Assembly (NCBI GenBank): GCA_026260175.1
Contig: JAKCWW010000243.1
Location: 826 to 64,825 of the forward strand
DNA length: 64,000 bases
Direction of reading: 5' to 3'
Source of the DNA: Reticulitermes lucifugus
Lineage: Eukaryota > Arthropoda > Insecta > Blattodea > Rhinotermitidae
The notes beneath the pieces were generated by a model. That model was not told where the DNA came from. It made no database searches and worked only from the letters and a program-made list of their open reading frames with translations. Each line of letters starts with the position of its first letter. Positions within the stretch are counted from its first letter, which is position 1. Positions 11,111-22,335 of this stretch are shown in pieces. The position numbers were made by a program, and so were the translations under genes.

Positions 11111-13338
11111 AATGATATGATTAGAAAAATGGATTATCAGCCACTCCTTTGCTCGGAAACGATATGTTGCTTCATCTCACCACACTAAAGGCCCAAGGAT
11201 ACGATTTTATCAACTGTCGTAAAATGTATTCCGTTCTACGAATAACGTTTATTTGAACTGATTCCTGCATTAAGAATCAGAAAGTGAGTCATATATGTGG
11301 GTAAAATAAGAAAGGTGGCCAAATAGCAATGCAAAATCATATGTCGTCACAGCAGTCTCTCGTTAAGAACACCGCGGATAATTAAACCGCATTTGGTAAG
11401 ACCAAGTTAATTACTGGGAAATAACAGCTGCTGTTAACAGTCAACTATCTGTTACTAAAGTGATTCTTAATTTGTAACAAGTAAAAAATTATAACATTAG
11501 GCATAAACATGAACTATTACACAAAAAAGCAACTCAATAGTAATTTTTAACCTAAAAAAATTTTGCGTGTCAATGTGGCTTTGCTTCAAGAAAGTGTGGA
11601 TTTAATGCTGTGCAATCCACCTATTTTCCCCCTGGTGTACAAAACAAGACAGTGGGTTTATAAGCCAGGTAACACATTTTATAACTGAACAGAAATGCCT
11701 GATCACCGATACTTAAAATCCGTCGTGGCCAAACAGCAGTTAGTGATTTTCTAATGCTCGTACCGTATCTGGAGTTACTATTTACAATTTGTGTGCTACT
11801 GGCCGCGTAAGACATTGAATTCGTAGAATTTTTGCTAACATTCAGTACATAACTTAATTTTTATCTGCTTTACAAACAATTAATTTTTAAAAACAGCACG
11901 AAAAGCAATGTTCTGTACGGTATTGATACCGTACAGTATGGTAGATGGGTATCAAAATTTCGGAGGAATACGCTACTCCCACCTCAGGCAGAAATGACAC
12001 CTTGATAAAAACCGCAACACTATAAATAACCCACGAGAAAAAACTATGAATATTTGAGAATATTCTGTGACAACGCGCTAAGAAGGGTATTACGACCCAA
12101 GAGAGAATAAATAAGAAGTGCTGAGAAAATTTCACGATTGTAGGCCTTACAATCAATACTCTTCCTCATGTGTTATTAAGGCGACAAAATGTAACAGGAA
12201 AGGACTAAAAAAATTTAGCTGGAGAAGCTGAAGATAACAACTTGTAAAATAAGATTAAATTGTATTTTAATCAGGCATGTACTGGATTTGTATATTTCCT
12301 TTTACTGTCCCGTGGCGGGCTCTGGTTCACACAGTAACGCACTTTCGACTTCCATAAAGGGCGGAGGACACCCAAAGTTTATTGGTTTTAATAGACGACA
12401 GTAATTCAAGCCGAGGTCCCTAAAGAAGCACCGGCGTATTTAGGAAATTTTCGGGTATTCAACAAGAGTTCTGAAACTTAAGATATTAAATAGCACTCAA
12501 CATTCTTCTCTGCCTTTCATTACATGCATTTACTATGCCACACAGCTGGGTATGAGAAAATGTTTCGTGGCCAATTATGTATTCGGTTTAATGCATGTAC
12601 TCGTATTAACACCGTAACAGTGTAGAATATCGTGTAGAAAGCATTACTAATCCTATAAGTAACAGATGTCGAAAATTTTGTCCTTATGCATGTGCCTAGG
12701 TCCCTGGATCACATTTTTCTTTAAAGGCTTTATTAATTTTAATATGTCAAAATGAGACAAAAATTTCGTCCATGTACTTAATTTATTTGAGGGTTTTTCT
12801 GTCATCCTCTATTACTTAGCTGGAAATTGTGCTGTGTTATGATCTGGCACTACAAGAATTAATTAAAACTGGGGCCTGTCATATTAATAATGTTATGTCT
12901 CCGTATTCAGATAGAGGTGTAAACTTCAATCTGCCAGTGAAAATCATCAACAGCTATTTACACAAGTTGTTAACTACAGATATATTTCCCCAGAAACTGG
13001 ACGGTCTGCAGTGGAATTCAGTTCAGAATAAAAATTTTCAAAATATGTTATTTGCAATTATAAATAATTGTATGTGTTGTGTATTTATTGCGAATATAAA
13101 TCCATTATCGAGAAACGAATCGATCTGTTTAGGTATAGAGTATATATATTTAATATTATTCCATTAAATAATAACTGAATAAAAGACAGTTTAAAATGAA
13201 AGGTACCGATATGAATAAGCTTTAACTTTTATATAATATATTATTTTTTGGCTTGATTTGTTTTAAGCAATCAATTTTCGAAGTCTATTTCCGCTTTAAG
13301 TAAATTACGGCTCATTCTCAATGAATAAAAGGTAAAAT
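11111..13338. other. No gene recognised
   Basis: Contains the 11-bp palindrome at 11913 and a 112-codon plus frame (12829-13167) of AT-rich composition with no recognisable domain. Confidence 0.5.
11913..11936. repeat. Perfect 11-bp inverted repeat
   Basis: CTGTACGGTAT and its exact complement ATACCGTACAG are separated by two bases. It lies outside any recognised gene or element. Confidence 0.6.
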
Positions 13339-13606
13339 TCACCCCAGAACAGGCCATGAAGGCCCAGAGGGGGAGTAGAGGTATAGCTCTACTCTTTCNN
13401 NNNNNNNNNNNNNNNNNNNNNNNNNNNNNNNNNNNNNNNNNNNNNNNNNNNNNNNNNNNNNNNNNNNNNNNNNNNNNNNNNNNNNNNNNNNNNNNNNNNN
13501 NNNNNNNNNNNNNNNNNNNNNTCTCGCCCCCACCGGGATTCGATCCCCGGACCGTCCAGCTCGTAGCGAGTCGCTACACCGACTACGCTTTCCCGGCCCC
13601 CCATTC
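13339..13606 (-). repeat. tRNA-derived SINE, family D, with assembly gap
   Basis: The minus strand begins GGGGCCGGGAAAGCGTAGTC (A box region), has a sharp B box GGGGATCGAATCCCGGTGG, and ends with the tail GGGCCTTCATGGCCTGTTC. The middle (13399-13521) is 123 unknown bases. Confidence 0.85.
13399..13521. other. Assembly gap (123 N)
   Basis: Unknown bases lie inside a family D SINE. Confidence 0.99.
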
Positions 13607-15039
13607 TCGATGAATATAAACCAAAATTAAATTTGCCAAACATCTTTTAGTTCAGATCCTTAATCTAAATTTTACCGGTAGGTACCGGTGGAAGTGAAAC
13701 GTGATTTTGACAGACAGGCATGGCCTCGTACTCTTGTTATCTGTTCCAAACATTGTGCAGAGAAAGGATAAAACAACTGCGATTCCCCATTGCGGTCACT
13801 AGCATTGCTAATTTAATGTGTAGTGATTCGAGTGCGGATAGTGTTTATTCTCTTGCAGTTCTCGGAATCCCTGTCTATTAGCGTTAGCCTGGTGCGCTGC
13901 GATATCAGAAGCTCTTTCACAGCACGCGTGGTCATCACGCCGCTCTTGCATCACACTTCTCCATTGTCTTGTGACGGAGTAGCCTCCTAACCCATTTCTG
14001 TGAGCCGTGACCTGCGCTAAGCTGTGCGGGTTGCTTCAACCTCTTATGCATGAGTGTGGTGACAAAATTACCCACCAGAGAATTACTATAGGGAAAGATA
14101 TCAAGGTAGGAAATGCAAACTTTTTTCGTTATGGCTCCTTTAACGACCCTTTCTGTATCTCAGACTACACAGCAGCAAGTGGAAGGATGAACAGTAAATA
14201 ATGAATTGGAAAGGGCGCGTAAGGAGACGGTAGTTGCCAGGTCTGAGTTAGACTATTGCAGCAGCGTGTGTGTGGCTGGATTGAGGAAAACGATCAAAGG
14301 CCTCAGTCAGGATAGCAGGTTTCCGGTACAAGATTTCAACCCGCGACCTCCAGAATAGAATGCTGGAATGCTACTCACAAGACCGCAGTGTTCGTGTAAG
14401 AGATGCGATAAGATGGTGGGGACCTGCCCACCTCGGCTTGACAAGTTTACTGCCATTGCAAGTTGCAAAACAGGTCTATTAGATCATTGATTTCCGACCC
14501 CTAGATTTCTGCGTTCCTCTTATAAATTTGTCTACTGGAGGTGTGTGACAATTCCATTGCTGTCTTCTTGAAGAATTATAAATTATTTAGCTGATTTCGC
14601 TGCTTTCATGGAGCCTAATGTTAATCACTGACTACGAAAGTCCACCGGTTAACGCTATCACTATTAAGTTCAATGAATCTCGTAGCTTGGAAATCAGTAT
14701 TTGTACGAATTACTTAAACATTTTCCTCCTTTCTACACCGGAGTTTTCTAAGTGGTTACTTCTCCTGACATTTGTGGTAAAAGTGGTAAAAGTAAATCCG
14801 ATCCTTCAACACTGCCAATACTAAACCTTCTATCTACCATCCACCCTCAAAAGCTGTTCACCGAATATCTTATAGCGTCTCACCATCGCCCTTACAGCCT
14901 TCCAAGTGGTTGTTTAGAAGATAATCTCCAGGCTGTTGTGTGATTTTCTTGTCTCCACAATTTATTTTCATGACCTGCACATCATAGAGGCCTAGATTTC
15001 CTTACAATAATAATAGTAATAAAGGAAAAAGATATGTGC
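13607..15039. other. No gene seen
   Basis: Unassigned DNA with only short frames. It ends at the 5'-truncated LINE. Confidence 0.5.
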
Positions 15040-16865
15040 ATATAAATACAATGTGGAATATTTCAAAGAGACTCATTATCACCACTGTTATTTTGCATTA
15101 GCTTAATCCCTCTCACAGAACAATTGAAAAAGTTGAACTCAGAATATGAAGAACGCATAACGAAGACAAATATAAGCACATGCTTTACATGGAAGATTTA
15201 AAGCTGATAGGTGAAACAGAGAAAGAACTCAAAAAACAGATGCAAAGAATTAGATCCTTCAGTGAAGATATCCATATGGAATTCGGACTTTGACAAGTAT
15301 GCAAAGTTTGTACTCAAGGAATGAAAATTAGTTCGGTCGCAAAATTTAATACTTGTCATCAACAGAGAAATACAACAGTTTGAACAGCAAAAAAACTACA
15401 AGTAACTAGGAATGGAGGAAAGTGAAGGTGCACAAAATAAACAAATGAAAGAAAGATTGGAGAAGCAATAGGCCGGGAAACTAAGAATGATGTTGAAATC
15501 CGAGCTGAATACTAAGAATAAAATACAGCAATTGGAGCATTAGCCATTCCAGTATTAAGAAACACTTTTGCTGTAATTAATTAGAGATTAGAAAAAATAG
15601 AATTTCGACAGGAAAACCAGAAAGACACTAACAATGTATAAAATGCATCACCCAAAAGCTGATATAGATAGGCTATATGTAAAAAGGAAAGAAGGAGGAA
15701 GAGGCTTGTTAAAATTGAAGCGACATACAAATCATAGATAATCAATATAGCAGAATATCGAAAACAGAATTTAAATAACTTGAAATAATCCATAACTGCT
15801 CATAGAGCAATAAGGTACTATATTAAAAGCAACAAATGCACATAAATATATGAAGGTGTGTTAGAGGCACTGTATATCCAGTATGCAGTGCGTGTAACAC
15901 ACTTATGTGCATTTGTTGGTTTTAATATCATACCTCATGAATTCAAAAATTAAAGACAGCAGGAAAGGTTGTAGAGTAGTTAAACCAATCAATTGAGAAC
16001 AGTGACACAAAAAAGAAAGACATACAACAAAAAAGCAAGATTATCAGAGTCCTTAAAGAAAAATGGGAAGGCAAATTAATGGATGGCCACTATAACAGAA
16101 GTATAGATTGATAGCTTATTAGTGAAGAAGACACATTCCTATGGATATCGAGGGGAGATGTGAAAGCACAAACTGAAAGTGAAGTAATAGCAGCACAATA
16201 TCAGGCATTAAAAACAAAGTGTCACGAAACAAATATATTACAAAGAGAAACAAATAGCAAATGCAGACCAAGTCAAAATTTGACGAGACAGTAGAACACA
16301 TTATTAGAGCATGCCCAATACTAACAAAAAACAATACTTAAAGAGACCTGATAGAATTTGTGCTCAACTACACTAACATATGCAATGAAACAGGCGTAAA
16401 TTAGACAATGAACACTGGTATTAACATGTACCAAAATTAGTAGAAACAAGTCTGAAGGTAAGGTAACCGTATCAGGAATCAAAAGTGAAAACCGACAGAA
16501 CCATACCTAACAACAAACCGGACATCATAACCCGTGACAATGAGCAAGGAGTATGTATGTTAATAAATGTTGCAATTTCAGGAGACAGAAGTGTGATCAA
16601 GAAAGAAATTGAGAAGATTGTCAAATATAAAGACCTTACAACAGAAATGCAATGCATGTAGGATGTAAAAGAGTGGTTAACGGTAATAACATGAATAACT
16701 GGAATCATCTCAAAATCATTCTGCAAATACTTGAGCAATATACCGGGAAAGCACGAAATAAAGGAACCAGAGAAAACAGCCATATTGGACACTGCATACA
16801 TACTTCGGGAAGTACGTACTAATGTAAAAGTACAAAACATAAACATGGGAAGTAACATTACATGT
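15040..16865 (+). mobile_element. R2/R4-like LINE relic (reverse transcriptase and endonuclease)
   Basis: Translation gives, in order: a reverse-transcriptase piece GIFQRDSLSPLLF (15057), the active-site region degraded from YMDD (about 15180), FVLKE and the thumb region, TLTMYKMHHPKADIDRLYVK (about 15630), KRKEGGRGLLKL, ISEEDTFLW (about 16120), a zinc-knuckle-like CRPSQNFDETVEHIIRACP (about 16263-16318), and the restriction-like endonuclease with NNKPDIITRD (about 16510) and SNIPGKHEIKE (16738). The order fits LINEs with a C-terminal restriction-like endonuclease. It lacks the 5' part and has multiple stops and frameshifts. It is interrupted by a foldback at 15780-15938 and followed directly by a SINE. 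Confidence 0.85.
15780..15938. mobile_element. Foldback insertion of Penelope-type end sequence inside the LINE
   Basis: Arms of about 50 bases (around 15813-15875 and 15882-15937) pair almost fully: AACAAATGCACATAA, GTGTGTTA and GCACTG(T/C)ATA are shared in inverted order. The flank CATAACTGCTCATAGAGCA and the arm match 53437-53505, next to a Penelope-type hammerhead. GAATTTAAATAAC (15767) and GAATTCAAAAATT (15939) may be a decayed 13-bp target duplication. LINE homology resumes directly after it. Confidence 0.6.
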
Positions 16866-16896
16866 ACCGTAAACTGTAACTATAGAATAGCTCTAG

Positions 16897-17233
16897 GCCG
16901 ATCCCGGTGGCTGCACGGTCTAAAGAGTAGGTCTGCAGCAGATCGCGTGCTGGGATTGCGATTTCGAATCCCGCAGGGACAATTGATTTTTTTGTGAATG
17001 TTGTGTTTTGTGCAGATAGAGGCCGTTGCGACGGGCCTATCTCACGTCCAAGAGAGTCCTACCGAGTGCGTGTGTGTCAATGAATGTGGTCAGGTGCAAC
17101 AATAACCTTCTACACCTACAGTGAGTAGGTAGACAGAGGTCAAACTAGGAAAGAAGAAACACTAGCTGTATCACTAGAAACACGGTGTGCTTCAGGTATG
17201 TAATTGTAAATGCCTTGCATTAAGGTGATGACT

Positions 17234-17267
<34 letters not shown>
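16897..17267 (+). repeat. tRNA-derived SINE, family A, ending in an AAT microsatellite
   Basis: It starts GCCGATCCCGGTGGCTGCAC, has the B box TTTCGAATCCCGC, the body TTGTGTTTTGTGCAGATAG and CGGGCCTATCTCACGTCC, and ends in about ten AAT units (17236-17267). It lies 30 bases after the LINE relic. Confidence 0.85.
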
Positions 17268-17268
<1 letters not shown>

Positions 17269-19689
17269 GTCAATATACGATAACATCACGAAATTTCTCC
17301 TTCTTAAATTCTGTAAATGCTCTGCTTTATCATTCCAAATATTCTAATGAGTAATTAATTACGCATGTGTGTAGGCAATGTACGTGTATTTTTTCTTTTC
17401 ATGTATCCTGCGTGTTTCATTTATATCTTTTTCTTTATTTCATTTTAATGACGCTTGGTGAAAAGTAAAAATCTTATGCCCCCCTTTATGTAATGTTATC
17501 AATTTCTCTGTTCTTTAATACATTATAGTTTTAAATATTGCCCTCACCTCCTTGCTCTCGAATTGAAAACAATTCTCCTTGAAATTTCGTCCTAATGTCC
17601 TTTAGGTTACAATTATGTGAAACTTCGACCTAATATTTAAAGCTAACGTGTTTACAATGATTGGCGAACACAAAGCCGAACTCACGACTTTGCCGTAATT
17701 AGCGTTTCTCCCTTCCACGGATACATTGTCTGACGTCAGTTGGCTACAACTGACACGAGTTCACCGCCACCGTAGCTGTTCCAACTCCAAGCCTCTGTTA
17801 TATGGCATTGAGAAAAGTCGAATTCTCAGATCACGAGTCAGTTTATTTTTACTATTACAACGATGTTTTGGGCTAGGCCTCCCCGGGCCTGGCCGGAGGT
17901 TCAGAAAAAAAGAAATAAAAGAAGGAAGGAGGAGAAGAAAAATTGAGGCAAAAATGTCGCAGTTATCCACACAGAATGCCAACTCCCAAGGTTTCTATTC
18001 ACAGTCGCAGATTAGGACACAGATCATAGCTTAGAACTGCTGTAAGGTCCTGTGGCATTTTGACAAAAGAAATTCCCTTAACATTTCCACATTAAATCAG
18101 GACAGAAAGATGAGCTGACTGGTGCATCTCACTATTCATCAGTGGAGAGATGAATCTGAACAAATGTAACTGGCAGCTGCAGAAAGTACCACACTTATTT
18201 GACACTTATCGAATCACTTATTTAATCTGTTCAGTCCTCAAGGTATGAACTGATGATAGCAGTGATGTGTGTGCAGATAATTGGTCGTCCAAGAGTTCAT
18301 GTAGGCAATATGAACACTCTGAATTTATTTCTGATTGTTGTTAATTTTCATATCTCCAAGTAAATGTTAAACTATCCTGAAATTTTCATTAATTTATTAT
18401 GCATTTATTTAACGACATTGGCAGTAGTTGTGGTCAAATGATAGGAAAACTGACAAATTTGGAAAGATTGAGACGGATGCGTTCGTAGTCAAACTTGAAT
18501 TTCTGTAAGCTTTCAACACCGGAATTTTCATTTACAGACTGAGGAGAACCACCAAAAAGGCCAAGCAGAAGAGCCAGTTGCCGATATGAGTCCGAGATTT
18601 GCCGAATGTCCAATGTGAGTACTGTCCACATGACCACTACTTTTATGAAACACTTAACATTCGTTCGTTGTTACAGGCGCCTTTCTTTCCTCCGTCTGTG
18701 TCTGTCCTCGAAAGTAGCAAACAAAAACGGCTGAACGGGTTGTTACAGAAAATAATTCACTAAATATTTGTCGGAGTGACAAAAGTTTCGCAATGAAGGC
18801 GATATATGAGGATTAAACACAAATTTGTTCAGAACGTCTCCCTTAAATCTCACGGCTTTACACGTGGCTAATAAGGAATATAAAGCTACGAGTACATTTA
18901 CTGAAATTGAATATTCGACAACGTTCTTAATCTAATATATATATATATATATATACATCCAGCCACATTGTAAAAAGGCAAAGAAGTTTCTACTGGCTTC
19001 AGTATTCGTTCAGATCCAATTCTTTTCATCTTTTAATATAGCAAACTATTAGAATAGTAAGAGGAACATTAATTATACTTAAAGATTATTTCTTTATTCG
19101 CAGGAAAACACACTCCGGCTATGTTGTGAAATTCCGTCAATTAATGTTTTATGGGGGGAAAATCTCTGTTCTTTCTGAGATCCATACAAACCATACATGT
19201 ACAAATCGTAAGTAGAATGTAGAATATTTAATGTTAAACCCGATGGTATATAAAGTAACTACTAGGCTTTAAAGTGTAAGCAGTTGTGTATACGCATGTG
19301 CGCAATTTTGTTTTAGTGTATGTATAATCTAAAAGTAAACACGCTTCGTATCAATTTAGTTTTGTGTATACAGGTGAAGGAAAAAGGAAACATAATTTCC
19401 TTTTCTCATAAATAATTTGGAGTGCATATATATATATATATATATCGTAATTTCTTCTGCGGAAACGCGTTCGTTAGAAATGGAATATAAATTATTTTAA
19501 AATTAGGTATAGCTATTGAAAATTACTGCACGATAATGACTTCTCCACACGTTATGCTACACGGCGTGATGGAACCAACCCCCATATAACGGATTATTGA
19601 TACTGTGAACGGAAATAAACAGTTACTTACAGTTGTCTTAATCGTTTTTGAAAAGTGGGTTAATTGTAGCATGCACTAAACTCTTCATA
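17268..19689. other. No gene recognised
   Basis: Holds two AT microsatellites and a 102-codon plus frame (17726-18034) with a basic KKEIKEGRRRRKIE stretch from purine-rich DNA. No family resemblance is seen. Confidence 0.5.
18935..18955. repeat. (AT)n microsatellite
   Basis: About ten AT dinucleotides. A second, similar run is at 19427-19446. Confidence 0.9.
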
Positions 19690-19900
19690 CACCTTATTTC
19701 CTTCTTTTATCATTACTTTTCATTCCTTTCTTTCCTCGTGTCTTCCATTCGTGTTTCTTTTTTCTTTTTACGTATTTCTTCTTGAAGTTTTCTCTTTGCT
19801 TTCTCCACTTGTTCCTTTTCAATCTGCATCCTCGTCTATTTATTTACCTCCCTTACTTTCCCAATTCTTTTTCCCCCTCCTTCGTGTCTTAACCGCCTTT
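19690..19900 (+). repeat. Pyrimidine-rich tract upstream of Calx
   Basis: About 210 bases of mainly C and T, with many CTTT, TTCC and CTTCTT words, end about 220 bases before the putative initiator. No exact repeat unit is seen. It may be low-complexity sequence or a nucleosome-poor promoter element. Confidence 0.5.
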
Positions 19901-20094
19901 TCTTCAGTAATGTCTGCCTGTCTATTGCCATTTCGCGGCCCACAATCTTCCCGCATTCCCGTTGCTCCTATTTGCGTCCGTACAGACGCGTGACGACATT
20001 TGTAGACCGGTCCATCCAGCGGACGGTTCGCCCAGGCAACGGGTGTTGGGATCGTCCTGTCGCGTGGGCTTGCACGTAATGACATGACGTGTTT

Positions 20095-20343
20095 TTACGA
20101 TCAGCATCTCAATGCGTTAATCAGTCGAGTACTGTACGTGTTAGGGAGAGCGTGTATGGGCACGGCGGAGTTGGCAGTGACGCTCAGCGACAGCGGCGGC
20201 GGGAGCGAGTTGAAGCAGTAGACTTGCGCTAGGGAGTCATTCGCAGCGCCGAGGTGGGGTTTCAGTTGCCGCGGAGCCAGCAAGCGTTGCTGTTGTGTGC
20301 GGTAAGATGTTGTGACTTGCGCTGCGCTGCGCTGTACTGAACC
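20095..20343 (+). promoter_or_regulatory. GC-rich leader and probable core promoter of Calx
   Basis: GC content rises sharply relative to the AT-rich flanks and there is no TATA box. TCAGTC at 20121-20126 matches the arthropod initiator (TCAKTY) and could be the start site; no convincing DPE is seen. The leader holds two upstream ATGs and a short GCGCT repeat (about 20319-20334). A 5' untranslated exon further upstream cannot be excluded, because many exchanger genes have one. Start-site placement is inference. Confidence 0.45.
20156..20221 (+). other. Upstream ORF, 21 codons, in the Calx leader
   Basis: ATG at 20156 opens 21 codons (begins MGTAELAVTL) ending in TAG at 20219-20221. The start context is fair (G at +4). 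It lies 122 bases before the Calx start and would reduce initiation there if transcription begins upstream of it. A second, minimal upstream ORF (ATG TTG TGA) follows at 20307-20315. Confidence 0.4.
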
Positions 20344-22064
20344 ATGGCGGCGTCGGCAGTGGTATTACTGCTAGCGCTGGGCCTGGTGCTGGCCGGTTCT
20401 GAGGCTTCCAAACGGGACAATGCTACACAACAGTGCCAAGATGGACTCTTACTTCCTGTGTGGTTACCTGTGGACAATCTCAGTGTCGGTGACCGCGTCG
20501 CCCGAGGACTTGTTTACTTCTCCGCCATGATCTATTTATTCATTGGCGTTTCAATCATATCAGATCGTTTTATGGCAGCTATTGAAGTCATTACGTCTCA
20601 GGAAAAGGAGATTACTGTGCGCAAGAAGAGTGGAGAGACGCAGATTCTAGTGGTAAGAGTGTGGAACGAGACAGTGGCCAATTTGACCCTCATGGCCCTT
20701 GGATCTTCCGCTCCGGAAATTCTCCTCTCCATTATAGAAATTTATGCTAAGAATTTTGAGGCAGGTGAATTAGGTCCGGGTACTATTGTTGGTTCAGCTG
20801 CGTATAACTTGTTCATTATCATAGCTCTTTGTGTGATGGTGATTCCAGACGGCCAGGTCCGGAAAATTAAGCACTTGCGTGTGTTTTTTGTTACTGCCAC
20901 ATGGTCGGTGTTCGCCTATGTGTGGCTTTACCTCATCCTGTCTGTTTTCTCGGTTGGCGTGGTGGAGGTGTGGGAGGGCGTTGTCACCTTTATGTTCTTC
21001 CCTGCCACCGTCATCACGGCCTACATTGCAGACCGGCGGCTCCTCGTCTACAAATATTTGCATAAGCGGTACCGCATGACTAGGCGTGGAGTTATTGTGC
21101 AAAGCGAGGGAGATGTCGAGATGGTAAACAAAATAAACCACGTAGACGGCGGCCTGAAGTCACTGGAAGAGGAAGCTGAGAGCGAGGAGGTGCGTGAATT
21201 TGAGCAGAACCGCCGCGAGTACATCAACACCCTACGGGAGTTGAGGAAGAAGTACCCGGCTTTGGAGCTGGAGCAGCTCGAAATCATGGCTCACGAGGAA
21301 GTGCTAAATAAGGGGCCTAAGAGTCGCGCTTTTTATCGCATCCAGGCCACGCGGAAAATTGTTGGCGGCGGAAATATCATGAAGAAGATTCAAGAGCGCG
21401 CTCAGAGTGATCTTTCTGAGGTCAAAGCAGAGTTACAGCGCGAGGAGGATTCTGGAACCAAGGTGTACTTCGATCCTGGCCATTACACCGTCATGGAGAA
21501 CGTGGGCGAGTTCGAGGTGCGTGTGGTTCGTGAGGGAGGCGACATTAACCAGGTCCTCATCGTCGACTACGCCACTGAAGACGGTTCTGCCAATGCCGGA
21601 TCCGATTATGTTGGCGCTCGGGGAACTCTGATGTTTCGGCCTGGCGAAACTGTTCAGACGTTCCGTCTTCAAGTCATAGACGACGATGTATTCGAAGAGG
21701 ATGAGCATTTTTACGTGCGGCTCAGTAACCTGAGGACAGGCCAGTTCAACGGCGACGCTGCTCTGGCGCCAATTCGTCGGCTTTCTACAAAACCCTCACC
21801 GCCACCGCCGGCTCCGCAGCTGGTCAGCCCTTCACTCGCCACTGTCATGATTTTGGATGACGATCATGGAGGAGTGTTCGGCTTTCCCGAGAAGGACGTT
21901 GAGTTAGTGGAGTCTGTGGGACAGTATGAGCTGCGGGTGGTGCGATGCAGCGGGGCACGAGGACGAGTTTCCGTCAGCTACTATACGGTGGACGGAACAG
22001 CCAAGGCCGGAAAGGAGTATGAAGCCGCCCAGGGAGAAATAATCTTCGAGAACAACGAATCGGA
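20344..22064 (+). CDS. Calx: Na+/Ca2+ exchanger (Calx/NCX, SLC8 family), first coding exon
   Basis: This exon encodes the N-terminal 573 codons of a plasma-membrane Na+/Ca2+ exchanger, which extrudes Ca2+ in exchange for Na+. Seen: a signal peptide (residues 1-22); possible N-glycosylation sites at N26 and N45; hydrophobic segments near 56-74, 112-133, 146-168, 178-204 and 208-229; the alpha-1 repeat with GSSAPE at 120-125, whose glutamate is the transport ligand in the family; and a basic, aromatic XIP-like stretch (231-251). The cytosolic loop has CBD1 at about 373-507 with the calcium ligands E385, D421, D446-D448, E451 and D505-D507. A proline-rich insert (484-490) precedes its last strand. 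CBD2 begins near 512 and is cut by the exon end. The start is the first ATG before the signal peptide, in context accATGG. The frame closes two bases into the intron. Identity is very secure; the arthropod name Calx is by homology. Confidence 0.96.
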
Positions 22065-22070
22065 GTAAGT
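22065..22070 (+). other. Splice donor of the Calx exon
   Basis: The exon ends CGGA and the intron begins GTAAGT, a perfect donor consensus. The exon has 573 full codons plus two bases, so the next exon must start in phase 2. Protein homology stops being readable here, in the first half of CBD2 after the IIFENNES strand. Exchanger transcripts in animals are alternatively spliced in CBD2 just downstream of this point. Confidence 0.88.
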
Positions 22071-22082
22071 AGTTACGTCATT

Positions 22083-22335
22083 GGTGAATGCAATGTCGTG
22101 TGTGCAGGCACGATATATATGTTCTGTATCCTACATGTCGTGTTTGAGGCACAATATTCAGGCACGATGTATATGGTCGACACCTTAAGAACTGTGTCTT
22201 GCAAGCACGTTGCAAATGGTGGATATCCAACATGTCGTGTGTTGGAGGAATAATTTAAGTGTAGATATCCTAAGTGTCATAGTTTTGAGGCACGACGTAA
22301 GTGGTGGCTGTCCTATGGGCTTATGTCGTGCGAAT
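22083..22335 (+). repeat. Degenerate ~43-bp minisatellite at the start of the Calx intron
   Basis: Five to six diverged units follow the splice donor by about 18 bases. Recurring words are ATGTCGTG, GAGGCACGA and ATGG(T)GGATATCC(T)A. Three successive units measure 43, 42 and 43 bases. No open frame of note. Confidence 0.6.

Noticed and set aside
12829-13167. 112-codon plus frame as a gene
   Set aside because: AT-rich, no domain, no splice or start support.
20794-21708. Minus- and plus-frame ORFs of 66-115 codons inside the Calx exon
   Set aside because: They are shadows of the exchanger frame; codon pattern and homology support only the plus frame from 20344.
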